The notes beneath the pieces are model-generated. The model was not told the origin of the DNA and did not search any database. It saw only the letters and a list, made by a program, of their open reading frames with translations. A stretch of DNA of 64,000 nucleotides, from contig CACJQJ010000001.1 in assembly GCA_902595525.1 (NCBI GenBank), positions 1 to 64,000 of the forward strand, written 5' to 3'. Shown one piece after another: positions 1-8,525 of this stretch; positions within the stretch are counted from its first letter, which is position 1, and every line of letters starts with the position of its first letter. The translations under genes were made by a program, and so were the position numbers. Source of the stretch: an uncultured Alphaproteobacteria bacterium. Lineage in GTDB: Bacteria; Pseudomonadota; Alphaproteobacteria; HIMB59.

Positions 1-990
1 AAAAAATATGCAAATCCATTATCTCGAAATTTTGCTGCCACCATTTGGCAATTTAATGATGAACCTCGAGAACAGAAGATACTTTGTTGTGAATTTCACA
101 CTAAGGCAAATGCTTTAAACGCAGATGCCATGAAAATTTTAGAGGAGTCAGTTAACCGTCTTGAACAAGATAATTATCAAGGACTAGTTGTTTATAATGA
201 GGCTATGAATTTCTCAGCAGGTGCTGATTTAAATACCATGATCGGTTTAGCTGATGTGAAAGATTGGAAAGGTATCGATAAATACCTATCTGATTTCCAA
301 TCTGCGTGTATGAAAATGAAATATGCATCGAAACCAACAGTAAGTGCCGTTGCTGGATTAGCTATTGGAGGTGGTTTTGAAGTAGCATGTCAAACTTCTA
401 AGATGGTTGCTCACATGAATAGTACTTTAGGCTTAGTAGAAACAGGTGTTGGCCTTGTTCCAGGTGGCGGTGGGTGTAAAGAATTATTGTGGAGATGGGT
501 ACAAGACAAAAAATATATAAATGACCATGATCAAGCAGCTCTTCAAGTATTTGATATTATAGGATATGGCCTAATGGCTCATTCTCCATTGCAAGCTAAA
601 AAGCATAAATTTTTTCTAGATGATGATATTTTTGTTTTAAATAGAGATAATCTTCTTGTGGAAGCATTTAATCAAGTATCATTATTAAAGAGTGAATATT
701 CAGCTCCTGAAAAGCCAAAGTTCTCACTAAGCGGACCTGAAGTAAAAGAGAAAATGCATCAAGTTTTATTGGATTTAGAGCAAAAAAAGATCATTTTTGG
801 CTATGATGTTGATATTGGTCTTCATTTAGCAACCGTACTTAGCGGGGGTGATACAACTAAATCAAAAGAATTGTCGGAAGCTGATCTTTATAATTTAGAG
901 CGACAGTCTTTGATAAATTTAATACAATCCAATAAGACGAGGGATAGGATCCATGCAATGTTGTCTACGGGGAGAAGGCTAAAAAACTAA
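1..990 (+). CDS. 3-hydroxyacyl-CoA dehydrogenase/enoyl-CoA hydratase, C-terminal part (cut by window edge)
   Basis: The reading frame is open from base 1 and ends at 990, giving about 329 visible residues. An enoyl-CoA hydratase/crotonase domain is visible: the oxyanion-hole motif NFSAGADL at about visible residue 71, followed by AIGGGFEVA and a glycine-rich segment VETGVGLVPGGGG. Having the hydratase at the C-terminus fits FadN-type fusions (dehydrogenase first, hydratase last, about 780 residues) rather than the FadB order; the dehydrogenase half would lie before the window. The role would be the hydration and dehydrogenation steps of fatty acid beta-oxidation. Its stop overlaps the start of the acyl-CoA synthetase by one base, so the two are probably co-transcribed. 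The internal ATG at 130 lies within the hydratase domain and is not the true start. Confidence 0.88.
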   Translation, partial: KKYANPLSRNFAATIWQFNDEPREQKILCCEFHTKANALNADAMKILEESVNRLEQDNYQGLVVYNEAMNFSAGADLNTMIGLADVKDWKGIDKYLSDFQSACMKMKYASKPTVSAVAGLAIGGGFEVACQTSKMVAHMNSTLGLVETGVGLVPGGGGCKELLWRWVQDKKYINDHDQAALQVFDIIGYGLMAHSPLQAKKHKFFLDDDIFVLNRDNLLVEAFNQVSLLKSEYSAPEKPKFSLSGPEVKEKMHQVLLDLEQKKIIFGYDVDIGLHLATVLSGGDTTKSKELSEADLYNLERQSLINLIQSNKTRDRIHAMLSTGRRLKN

Positions 991-2615
991 TGAATAATTT
1001 TGAACAGGGAATGCATAAAAATGATGCAAACTTTGTTCCTTTAACTCCCATCAGTTTCCTTGATCGAATAAAAGACGTATACCCTGACTATGAAGCCATA
1101 GTATATAAAGAGAGAAAATACTCTTGGAGACAGGTTTACGATCGATGTACTCGATTTGCCAGTGCCTTAACAAAGGTTGGAATTGGTAAAGGTGACGTTG
1201 TTTCTATTATGGCAGCAAACACACCTGAATTATTTGAAGCACATTATTCTGTTCCTATGACAGGAGGTGTTGTTAATACAATTAATACTCGTTTAGACAC
1301 CAGAACTGTTGCCTACATACTAGATCATAGTGATTGTAAAGTTTTTATTGTGGATCGACAATTTCACAATGTAGCAATTGATGCTATTGCTCAAGTTAAC
1401 AGAGAGATCATCGTTATCGATATTGATGACAAGCAAGCAGGTTTAGGAGATATTCCATCAATCGGAAAATTAGAGTATGAAAGTTTCCTGCAAACAGGTG
1501 ATGATGGGTTTGAATGGATTAGACCTGATGATGAGTGGCAGGCTATTTCGCTTAACTATACATCTGGAACGACAGGAAACCCAAAAGGTGTCGTGTACCA
1601 TCACAGAGGGTCTTATTTAATGTCAATGGGAAGTATCACTGCATGGAATATGCCTAACCGGCTCACCTATTTATACACAGTGCCAATGTTTCACTGCAAT
1701 GGCTGGGGGTATCCATGGACTTTGGCGATGCTTCATGCACGTGTAATATTTATACGAAATATAGTTGTCAAAGAAATTTTCGAATTAATCGATGAATATG
1801 AGGTGACTCATTTTGGAGGTGCTCCTATCGTATTAAATATGATAGCAAATGCCCCTGTAGATGATCAAAAATCACTGAAAAATAAGGTTTATGTTATGAC
1901 TGCTGGTGCACCGCCCCCTAGTTCAATTCTTCAAAAAATGGAGTCTTTAGGCTTTGAGGTCATGCATGTATATGGACTGACTGAAACTTATGGTCATGTT
2001 GTTCATTGTGCTTGGAATAAGGACTGGGATAATTTAGCTGATGAAAAGCGATCTGAGCTAAAAGCCTATCAAGGAGTTCGCTACCCACACACAGAAATGG
2101 TATCGGTCATGAACCCAGAAACACTCGAACCTGTTCCTTACGATGGAAAAACTATGGGGGAGATTATGATCCGAGGAAATACTGTCATGATGGGGTACTA
2201 CAAAAATGAAAAAGCCACTCAAGAGTCGATGAAAAGCGGATGGTTTCATTCAGGCGACTTAGCAGTAATGCACCCTAGTGGGTATATTCAAGTTAAAGAT
2301 CGATCAAAAGATATCATTATTAGTGGTGGTGAAAATATATCATCTGTAGAAATTGAAAATATTATTACAAAGCACCCTGCAGTATCATTGGCAGCTGTCG
2401 TTGCTAGACCTGATGAAAAATGGGGTGAGACACCCTGTGCTTTTATAGAGTTAATTGAAGGTCAAACAGTAGAAGAAGATGAGTTAAAGAAATTTTGTAG
2501 AGAGCACTTAGCTGGTTTTAAAATGCCTAAAACTTTTGTATTTCAGGTTCTACCAAAAACATCAACTGGTAAAATTCAAAAGTACGAGTTAAGAGAAACA
2601 GTGAAAAATCTCTAA
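990..2615 (+). CDS. Acyl-CoA synthetase (AMP-forming, fatty acid--CoA ligase)
   Basis: A 541-residue ANL-superfamily adenylating enzyme that activates a carboxylic acid to its CoA thioester through an acyl-adenylate. The P-loop YTSGTTGNPKG is at about residue 190, the A5 motif YGLTETYG at about 328, the SGDLAV/KDIIISGGENIS hinge region at about 420-450 and the catalytic lysine in TSTGKIQK near 528. Length and motifs fit medium- or long-chain (AlkK-like) acyl-CoA synthetases. Its start overlaps the stop of the upstream beta-oxidation gene by one base (TAATG), so it would feed that pathway. The exact chain length, or a specialised substrate such as a methylthio acid, cannot be read from sequence. 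Its last 4 bases overlap the convergent zinc-ribbon gene. Confidence 0.9.
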   Translation: MNNFEQGMHKNDANFVPLTPISFLDRIKDVYPDYEAIVYKERKYSWRQVYDRCTRFASALTKVGIGKGDVVSIMAANTPELFEAHYSVPMTGGVVNTINTRLDTRTVAYILDHSDCKVFIVDRQFHNVAIDAIAQVNREIIVIDIDDKQAGLGDIPSIGKLEYESFLQTGDDGFEWIRPDDEWQAISLNYTSGTTGNPKGVVYHHRGSYLMSMGSITAWNMPNRLTYLYTVPMFHCNGWGYPWTLAMLHARVIFIRNIVVKEIFELIDEYEVTHFGGAPIVLNMIANAPVDDQKSLKNKVYVMTAGAPPPSSILQKMESLGFEVMHVYGLTETYGHVVHCAWNKDWDNLADEKRSELKAYQGVRYPHTEMVSVMNPETLEPVPYDGKTMGEIMIRGNTVMMGYYKNEKATQESMKSGWFHSGDLAVMHPSGYIQVKDRSKDIIISGGENISSVEIENIITKHPAVSLAAVVARPDEKWGETPCAFIELIEGQTVEEDELKKFCREHLAGFKMPKTFVFQVLPKTSTGKIQKYELRETVKNL

Positions 2616-2812
2616 TTTAATTTTTTATTTTTATCCTCAGTATTTATCACTTTAATAGCTTTTAGTTTTTTATAACACATGTAACAGACAAGATTATGAT
2701 GACTTTTAATTAAATTTTGAACTTTCTTAGGCGCTGTTCGAATTTCTGATTCAATATACACACTGTCCATGACTGATAACTCTCCATCGCAATATTTGCA
2801 TTTCTCAGCCAT
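2612..2812 (-). CDS. Small zinc-ribbon-like protein, unknown function
   Basis: A 66-residue basic protein with two CxxC knuckles (CKYC near residue 5 and CYMC near residue 43), the pattern of a small zinc ribbon. I do not recognise a named family. It starts 2 bases after the stop of the photolyase alpha/beta-domain gene and runs in the same direction, so it is probably the third gene of that unit; a DNA- or RNA-binding accessory role is possible but is inference only. Its stop codon shares four bases with the convergent acyl-CoA synthetase gene, so there is no room for a terminator between them. Confidence 0.6.
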   Translation of the reverse strand: MAEKCKYCDGELSVMDSVYIESEIRTAPKKVQNLIKSHHNLVCYMCYKKLKAIKVINTEDKNKKLN

Positions 2813-2814
2813 TA

Positions 2815-3210
2815 CTAATATTTTAAATTTTTCTTAATTTTGTTCCAATACTGAAAAAATCTTTTTGCTGGATGAAGATAATTCTCCTGCAACAGGAAGT
2901 AATCGGTTAACTGCTCTAAATCATATTTTTCAGCTATTTTTTGAAATAAATTTTGGTAAACAGGTCTAAAAGTAGATTTTGTAATAATTTTGGATATGGT
3001 GTTTTGGTCATGAATTTTTTGCAATATTTCATATGTATTACCTTTGTAGATTTCAGCTCCCGCCTCTTTGGCTAAAAAGTATCTATTTTCAATGATTTTG
3101 TCGCTAAGTTCATATCCTTCAGTTAAAGTATCATCAAAGATGTAAACAGGATTACCCTCAATATTGGCTGGCACTCTCATGAACTCGTCATATAAATAAA
3201 TTAATTTCAT
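2815..3210 (-). CDS. Photolyase/cryptochrome alpha/beta (antenna) domain-like protein, stand-alone
   Basis: A 131-residue protein whose segments VYIFDDTL, ENRYFLAKEAGAEIYKG and the alternating beta/alpha pattern resemble the N-terminal Rossmann-like domain of DNA photolyases. That domain normally spans roughly 130-200 residues and can carry the antenna chromophore. Here it is a separate gene that begins inside the last 4 bases of the FAD-domain gene (ATGA overlap), which implies translational coupling and a two-subunit protein. The order is reversed relative to ordinary photolyases, where this domain comes first in one chain. The family assignment rests on weak local similarity plus the very strong context. 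Confidence 0.6.
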   Translation of the reverse strand: MKLIYLYDEFMRVPANIEGNPVYIFDDTLTEGYELSDKIIENRYFLAKEAGAEIYKGNTYEILQKIHDQNTISKIITKSTFRPVYQNLFQKIAEKYDLEQLTDYFLLQENYLHPAKRFFQYWNKIKKNLKY

Positions 3211-3944
3211 AAATTGGGAAAGAGCCTCGAACTAATTTCTTCATAGCTACCATCTATTTCTCGATTCTTCTCAGGTATAATGTCTATGCTTCGGTGACAG
3301 TATTTGTGAACATTTTCTAAATTAAATATATAAGGTTTTCCTGCAAAGGTACTCGCGATCCATTGCCAAGAGAAGTTATTACTTGCAATATCTCCATCCA
3401 GTAAATGACTCATAAAAAACTTCGCTCCAGCTTGCCACTTCACTCTTCTAAAGTGAATAATATAAGAAGCTAAATACATTCGTGCATGGTTATGAATGTA
3501 ACCAATGTTTGTGAGTTGTTCGATGAAAATATTAATAATTTGTGTTGGTGTTGTTGCTGATATAATATCCTCAGGCAAGTTATCTTGATATTCTTGAGCT
3601 CTAAATCCAGTTTTGTATTCTTCTACGTCTGTCCATAGTTGATCAGGGTGATGGTAGGCATAGCTTCTCCAAAAATCTCTCCATGCTAATTCTTGAATAA
3701 ACTTTTCACTCTCAACAAAATTATATTTGTCTTGAATACATTGATAGAGCTCTTTGTTAGTGATAATCCCATATTTTATATGGGCTGATAACCTTGAAAT
3801 TTGTCCATTCAAAAAGTTTCTTGTCTTTGCATAGGTTGCTGGATTAAAAGAATTGAATTTTTCCAGCGCATCTTGTCTTGATAACATGGAGCTATTCGAA
3901 TTTTTCGATGTTGGTATTAGATCTTGAACACTTGAGATTTTCAC
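3207..3944 (-). CDS. Photolyase/cryptochrome FAD-binding domain protein, stand-alone
   Basis: A 245-residue protein corresponding to the C-terminal FAD-binding domain of DNA photolyases. Visible motifs are ELAWRDFWRSY at 85-95, HNHARMYLASY at 151-161, the block LLDGDIASNNFSWQWIAST at 181-199 and KPYIFNLENVHKY at 203-215. These form the FAD pocket in the family. The N-terminal antenna/Rossmann domain is missing from this chain and is encoded by the next gene, overlapping by 4 bases. The likely role is light-driven repair of UV-damaged DNA, or light sensing. Most photolyases are single chains of about 450-500 residues, so this is a short, split form. The start is 24 bases downstream of the pxpC stop, in the same direction. 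Confidence 0.85.
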   Translation of the reverse strand: MKISSVQDLIPTSKNSNSSMLSRQDALEKFNSFNPATYAKTRNFLNGQISRLSAHIKYGIITNKELYQCIQDKYNFVESEKFIQELAWRDFWRSYAYHHPDQLWTDVEEYKTGFRAQEYQDNLPEDIISATTPTQIINIFIEQLTNIGYIHNHARMYLASYIIHFRRVKWQAGAKFFMSHLLDGDIASNNFSWQWIASTFAGKPYIFNLENVHKYCHRSIDIIPEKNREIDGSYEEISSRLFPNL

Positions 3945-3968
3945 TTTTAATTATACATAAAATCTGTG

Positions 3969-4847
3969 CTAATAGATTGTTTGTAAATCAAAGGTAATCT
4001 TGGTTTCAGGGGGGAGTTGAGAGATTCTTGAAATATCTACTTCATTTAAAATTGCAATTTTTGGATATCCCCCAGTACAAGGAATGTCCCGCATTAATAT
4101 AATGAGTTGTCCATCACTTGGTACTTGAATGGACCCAGGCAATATTCCTTCAGACAAAATATCATGAGACTCAGAACTAATGAGACTCTCACCTTTGAGT
4201 CTTATACCCATTCGATCACTTTGATTAGTTATTGTAAAAACACCGCTAATAAAAGATTGTAGAGTATTGTCTGAGAAATATTGAAGTTGAGGACCGGGAT
4301 AAACTTTGAAGTTCGTTACCTTTTCTAAATCAGGTTTTGGTATAGAGATAAGATCCCAAGAGCTTACATCTTTGCTTATGTGAAATATATCTTCATCATT
4401 TAAAGGTCGATTAATCGAACCTATTCCTGCTTTTGTGTCAGTAGAGTAGCTATTAAGACAAGGCTCTAACCCAAGTCCATGCTCAAAAGCAATGTATCCA
4501 TATACTGAGTCTATTGTATTGTGAATAATCAATTCATCGCCCTCAAATAAATTAATACTTTTATAGGGCTGGCACTCAAGCTGGCTGTTGTTATTTTTCT
4601 GAATACTCATATTACAATTACCACCAACACAAATCTTAATAGATCCTTCTTTTACTTTTATTGAAGGCCCCACATAAGCAAATTCTAGAAATTGATTTTG
4701 ATGATTGGGTATAATTTTTTGTAGCTCTGTAATAATTCTTTGGTCCATCGCTCCACTTGGTGAAACTCCTAAGTGCTGATATTGAAATCTTCCAAAGTCT
4801 TGAATCGTTGAATGAGCTCCTGCACGAGTGATTATGATTGAGTTCAT
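3969..4847 (-). CDS. pxpC: 5-oxoprolinase subunit PxpC (KipA/biotin-dependent carboxylase-like)
   Basis: A 292-residue protein with the family signature AGAHSTIQDFGRFQYQHLG followed by SPSGAMDQR near the N-terminus, and a C-terminal GSIQVPSDGQLIILMRD block. In characterised bacteria PxpC works with PxpB and PxpA in ATP-dependent cleavage of 5-oxoproline to glutamate. It overlaps the upstream pxpB by 4 bases (ATGA), the usual translational coupling of these two subunits. The length matches the family. The next gene in the same direction is the photolyase FAD-domain gene, 24 bases on. Confidence 0.92.
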   Translation of the reverse strand: MNSIIITRAGAHSTIQDFGRFQYQHLGVSPSGAMDQRIITELQKIIPNHQNQFLEFAYVGPSIKVKEGSIKICVGGNCNMSIQKNNNSQLECQPYKSINLFEGDELIIHNTIDSVYGYIAFEHGLGLEPCLNSYSTDTKAGIGSINRPLNDEDIFHISKDVSSWDLISIPKPDLEKVTNFKVYPGPQLQYFSDNTLQSFISGVFTITNQSDRMGIRLKGESLISSESHDILSEGILPGSIQVPSDGQLIILMRDIPCTGGYPKIAILNEVDISRISQLPPETKITFDLQTIY

Positions 4848-5563
4848 GACGAGTATTCCTTGATCAATTCATTTAATGAAAAATTATATTTTCTAATTTT
4901 TTCGAACTCTGAAAGTGATACGGAGTAAAATTTTACTTCATCACCTGGAAGAAAAAGGGAAGGGTAAGAACTCTGCAAATCAAAAATATCAAATGGTATT
5001 TGTCCAATTATATTCCAACCGCCAGGTGAAACTTTTGGATATATACAGGTATGGTTTTTTGCTATGCCAATGGATCTAGCAGGAATTTTTACCCTTGGAG
5101 TAGCTAACCGCGGTGTGATTAATTGGGAGGGAACATCCCCTAAATATGGAAATCCCGGCATGAAGCCTATATAATATGTATAGTAACGAACTGATGAGTG
5201 AAGATTGATAACCTCTTCTTTTGTAATCTGGTGTAGTTTTTGGATAATTTTTATATCTAAAGCAAAATCTTCATTATAACATGCCGGTATTTCCCATGTT
5301 TTAGAGATTTTTTTGTTAGTTTGAGAGACTGTATCTTTCATTTTCATACTAATTTTGTCTTTGTTTTGATCTCTAATTTTTGAATTTTCAAAAATTACAA
5401 CTATTTTATTGAATGAGGGAATAATGTTTAGTGATTGAAGATTAAGGTTTGAAATATTTAAAAATGCCTCATTTACCTCCTGTGATATAGATTTTGAGGT
5501 TTCATTTCCAAAATCTAAGACTAAACCTCGATCCCCATAAGAATTTATTCCTTTGAAATACAC
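4844..5563 (-). CDS. pxpB: 5-oxoprolinase subunit PxpB (KipI-like)
   Basis: A 239-residue protein with the PxpB/KipI hallmark GFMPGFPYLGDVP, then TPRLATPRVKIPARSIGIA and SPGGWNIIGQIP. It is the partner of PxpC in the 5-oxoprolinase complex. The start is a GTG at 5563; the family's conserved N-terminal YGDRGLVLDFG begins at residue 9, so the start cannot be much further downstream. The neighbouring pxpA is divergent and its earliest possible start is only about 20 bases away, leaving almost no promoter space between them. Confidence 0.92.
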   Translation of the reverse strand: MYFKGINSYGDRGLVLDFGNETSKSISQEVNEAFLNISNLNLQSLNIIPSFNKIVVIFENSKIRDQNKDKISMKMKDTVSQTNKKISKTWEIPACYNEDFALDIKIIQKLHQITKEEVINLHSSVRYYTYYIGFMPGFPYLGDVPSQLITPRLATPRVKIPARSIGIAKNHTCIYPKVSPGGWNIIGQIPFDIFDLQSSYPSLFLPGDEVKFYSVSLSEFEKIRKYNFSLNELIKEYSS

Positions 5564-5592
5564 GCTAATATCATAATGTAACTTTGGTGCTT

Positions 5593-6360
5593 TTGAATAA
5601 AATTAATTTAAATTCTGATATCGCAGAAAAAGATCTCAGTTTTTTCGAGACTGTTGATGCGCAGTTAATAAATAAAATTAACTCTGCTAACCTTTCCTGT
5701 TTATATCATGGGGGGTCAGAAGACGTTGTTTTTAAAGCACTAAATTACTGTAAAACAAAACGTGTTTCAGTTGGTGCGCATATTTCTTTTTTAGATAGAG
5801 ATAATTTTGGGCGCACAAAAATTAATTGGAAAAAAAAACTAATCCAAGAAATTGTCAAAGACCAGTTAATGTTTATGCATAATCTTGCCTCTAATATTAA
5901 TTTTCCATTAACACATGTTAAGCTTCATGGAGCTTTGAGTAATATGGCATGTGTTGACCAAGATCTTTCTAGTGAAATAGTAAATGTTTTAAAAAAAAAT
6001 TACCCATCAATGATATTACTTGCACCAGCTTTAAGTGAACTTGCTAAAATCGGTATGAATAGCAACATACCCACCGCCCTTGAGATTTTTGCAGATCGCA
6101 CTTATGAAGATGATGCAACTTTAACATCTCGTTCCATTAATGACTCTTTGATAACAGATTCTAGAAGCGCCAAGGAGCATGTAAAAGCCATGCTTACACA
6201 AGGAGGGATTATTTCACGTAATGGGAATACTCTCAAAACAAACATTCATTCAGTGTGTGTTCACAGTGATACGCCAAATAGTGTTGAAATTTCTGAACAA
6301 ATTTGCATACTCCTTCATGAAATGAAGATAAAACAAGCAGCTCTTCCAGAATTTTTCTAA
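5593..6360 (+). CDS. pxpA: PxpA/LamB-YcsF family protein (divergent 5-oxoprolinase subunit A)
   Basis: About 255 residues of the LamB/YcsF family, which in PxpA hydrolyses 5-oxoproline together with PxpB and PxpC. Recognisable blocks are LNSDIAE near the start, GAHISFLDRDNFGR, HVKLHGALSN, EIFADRTY and CVHSDTP. Several positions that are near-invariant in PxpA have changed: DLGE reads DIAE, CGFHAGD reads CLYHGGSE, and HGD reads HSD. The start is uncertain because no ATG is available: TTG 5584, GTG 5587 and TTG 5593 are the options, and I chose the last because it places the conserved INLN strand at residue 3. The gene points away from pxpB, whereas these genes are usually co-directional. The complex may still work on 5-oxoproline or may have changed substrate. 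Confidence 0.8.
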   Translation: MNKINLNSDIAEKDLSFFETVDAQLINKINSANLSCLYHGGSEDVVFKALNYCKTKRVSVGAHISFLDRDNFGRTKINWKKKLIQEIVKDQLMFMHNLASNINFPLTHVKLHGALSNMACVDQDLSSEIVNVLKKNYPSMILLAPALSELAKIGMNSNIPTALEIFADRTYEDDATLTSRSINDSLITDSRSAKEHVKAMLTQGGIISRNGNTLKTNIHSVCVHSDTPNSVEISEQICILLHEMKIKQAALPEFF

Positions 6361-6367
6361 GACTAAA

Positions 6368-6865
6368 ATGAATAATTATTTTTTTTATGGCACTCTTCGC
6401 TCTATTGCAATATTAGAGAAGGTCATAGGAGGAAAAACTGATCACTTAAAAATAACTAAAGCTTTTGCACCAAAAAGTGAATTGCGTTTAGTCATTAATG
6501 AAAACTTCCCTGTAATAATCTTCGGTGAAAATTATATTGGCGTTGAAGGTATAATGGTTAAAGGATTAACCGAAGAAGATATAGCACGTATACGTTTTTT
6601 CGAAGATGTAGAGTTTTCTCCTAAAACAATGATTATAGACATAGGGGGAATTCAAGAAGAGGTCAATTATTTTTCACAAAAAGGAGTTGAGCCCTCTTTA
6701 GACCCTTGGATCTATGATGAGTGGAAAGAAAAAGAGGAGGTTTTATCCTTAGTGACAACCGATCTTTGGATGCAACTTTACGGAAAATATACAGCTGAAG
6801 AGGCAGATCAATATTGGAATGACGTAAAAAAGCAGGCATATCATCAATACCTCTCTCAACAATGA
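6368..6865 (+). CDS. Gamma-glutamylcyclotransferase-like (AIG2/GGCT fold) protein
   Basis: A 165-residue protein starting FFYGTLR at residue 5, the substrate-binding signature of the GGCT/AIG2 fold, with a candidate catalytic glutamate in the RFFEDVEFSPK segment. Enzymes of this fold release 5-oxoproline from gamma-glutamyl compounds. It sits 7 bases after pxpA, and 5-oxoproline is the substrate of the Pxp complex, so the neighbourhood supports a gamma-glutamyl to glutamate salvage route. Other members of the fold act on gamma-glutamylamines or have unknown substrates. The stop overlaps the next gene by 4 bases. Confidence 0.75.
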   Translation: MNNYFFYGTLRSIAILEKVIGGKTDHLKITKAFAPKSELRLVINENFPVIIFGENYIGVEGIMVKGLTEEDIARIRFFEDVEFSPKTMIIDIGGIQEEVNYFSQKGVEPSLDPWIYDEWKEKEEVLSLVTTDLWMQLYGKYTAEEADQYWNDVKKQAYHQYLSQQ

Positions 6866-7419
6866 AAATTATTAATTTAATTTTCTTAATTTCTATATTT
6901 TTTACATTTAGTTCTTTATCTGATGAAACAACAAGTTGGGAATTATTAAAAGAGGGTGGCAAAGTAGTTTTTATTCGTCACGCATATGCTCCTGGAGGCG
7001 GTGATCCCAATAATTTTGAATTATACGATTGTTCAACGCAAAGAAATTTAAATGAACAAGGAATTAATCAATCTAAAAGAATGGGAAAATTATTCTCTGA
7101 ATATTCTATTCCAATAGACTCTGTTTATTCCAGCCAATGGTGTCGCTGCAAAGAAACCGCTCGTCTGGCATTTGGGAATTTTGAGAGCCTAAGTGCCTTA
7201 AATTCAACATTTGCTGCTGATTTTCAAAAAAACCATTCAGAACAAATGTATGAATTACATCAATTCATAAAAAATTGGGACGACAGTCAAGGTAATTTAA
7301 TATTTGTAACCCATTATGTAATTGTAGGAGGTTTTCTTGACTATTATCCAAGCTCAGGAGAAATGGTGATAACCGATAAATCTCTATCAGTTCTTGGTTC
7401 TATTAAAATAAATTTTTAA
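6862..7419 (+). CDS. Secreted histidine phosphatase family protein
   Basis: A 185-residue protein with an N-terminal hydrophobic signal peptide (roughly residues 1-20, ending near SSLSDE), followed by the histidine phosphatase core: FIRHAYAPGGG (the RHG motif, here RHA), SSQWCRCKETA and the second histidine in FVTHY. It should be periplasmic. The substrate is not evident; lipopolysaccharide-core (Ais-like) and general phosphomonoester phosphatases look similar. It overlaps the GGCT-like gene by 4 bases and shares a four-base TTAA stop with the convergent HupE-like gene. Confidence 0.82.
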   Translation: MKIINLIFLISIFFTFSSLSDETTSWELLKEGGKVVFIRHAYAPGGGDPNNFELYDCSTQRNLNEQGINQSKRMGKLFSEYSIPIDSVYSSQWCRCKETARLAFGNFESLSALNSTFAADFQKNHSEQMYELHQFIKNWDDSQGNLIFVTHYVIVGGFLDYYPSSGEMVITDKSLSVLGSIKINF

Positions 7420-8519
7420 AAGAATACCCTTTCAACAAACCAATATAAACCGATTATTGAAATTATCATGGAAATAGGAATTTGTAAAAATGTTCGATAC
7501 CAACTTTGACGTGAAGGTATTATAAAAATTATTGATGCAAAGAAAATAATTGCTATCTGTGCTATTTCTACACCAATGTTAAATGAGATTAAACTTAAGA
7601 CAAGTTGACTAGTATTTAAACCAATATCTCCCAGCACAAATGCAAAACCTAAACCATGAATTAATCCAAAAATAAAAATTATTAAATACCGAAGTAAAGT
7701 TGAACGTCTTTGAAAAATATTCTCAATTGCAACATAGCTTATAGATAATGCTATTAACGGTTCAACAATAGCAGCAGGGATAAAAATTAAATTAAAACTA
7801 GCTAGAATAAGTGTGATCGAATGCGCAATTGTAAACATTGTGACTTGAAGTAATAAAGGTTTAAATTTGATAGCGTAAAAAAAGATACCTATTATGAATA
7901 AGATATGGTCAAGTCCCTTAGGAACAATATGCTCTATACCTAAAACCAAATATTCAATTGTTGTACTTAAAGCTGAAGACCGTGTCTGTTGGGATATGAA
8001 TGATGATCTTTCAGCAGGTTGTAAATAAGTTGTAAATAAAACAGACTCTTTTGATAAATCCTCAAAATGTCTAATTACCACGGGACCCAATTCTTTTTCA
8101 AATTGAATGGTAAAAAACTCATCTTTTATTTCAAAATCTATGCTTAAAGCTGTATCTCTAGGAAATTCATCGTTTATTTCTTGAAAAGTTTCTACATGTC
8201 TTAAAGAAAGTGGAATAGTTTCATCTCCAATATTGATTTTAATCTTATCTGTAAATTTGTTTTCATTTTCTATGACCATTTTCTCTACTTCTTCAGTGGA
8301 AAGGGCACGTAATTCATCATATTTTTGAGATTGAGGTGAGTCGTTGGTATCCTGATATAAAGAGGCATCAATTTCAGAAAGAACAGTTTCTGCATTTAAT
8401 TTTAATTCGATTGATGCATTTCCTTCAATAATGGTAATATCCATCACCGCGGGACTAATTTCGTGTGAATGCAGAGGAGAGCTCAATATTAAAATTAGAA
8501 AAAATAAGTGCTTAATCAT
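7416..8519 (-). CDS. HupE/UreJ-family membrane protein with periplasmic N-terminal domain
   Basis: About 367 residues from the ATG at 8519; an in-frame ATG at 8543 would add eight residues but would run into the divergent gene. A signal peptide (HLFFLILILSSPLHSHE) leads into an extracytoplasmic domain of about 160 residues and then about six to seven membrane helices. These carry the HupE-type motif GLDHILFIIGIFF and the histidine helix TIAHSITLILA. HupE/UreJ proteins are linked to nickel or cobalt uptake. No hydrogenase or urease genes occur here, so the metal and its user are unknown. The divergent neighbour is a DUF4198 protein, a family often found with metal transporters, which supports metal uptake for the pair. 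Confidence 0.75.
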   Translation of the reverse strand: MIKHLFFLILILSSPLHSHEISPAVMDITIIEGNASIELKLNAETVLSEIDASLYQDTNDSPQSQKYDELRALSTEEVEKMVIENENKFTDKIKINIGDETIPLSLRHVETFQEINDEFPRDTALSIDFEIKDEFFTIQFEKELGPVVIRHFEDLSKESVLFTTYLQPAERSSFISQQTRSSALSTTIEYLVLGIEHIVPKGLDHILFIIGIFFYAIKFKPLLLQVTMFTIAHSITLILASFNLIFIPAAIVEPLIALSISYVAIENIFQRRSTLLRYLIIFIFGLIHGLGFAFVLGDIGLNTSQLVLSLISFNIGVEIAQIAIIFFASIIFIIPSRQSWYRTFLQIPISMIISIIGLYWFVERVFF

Positions 8520-8525
8520 TCGGTC

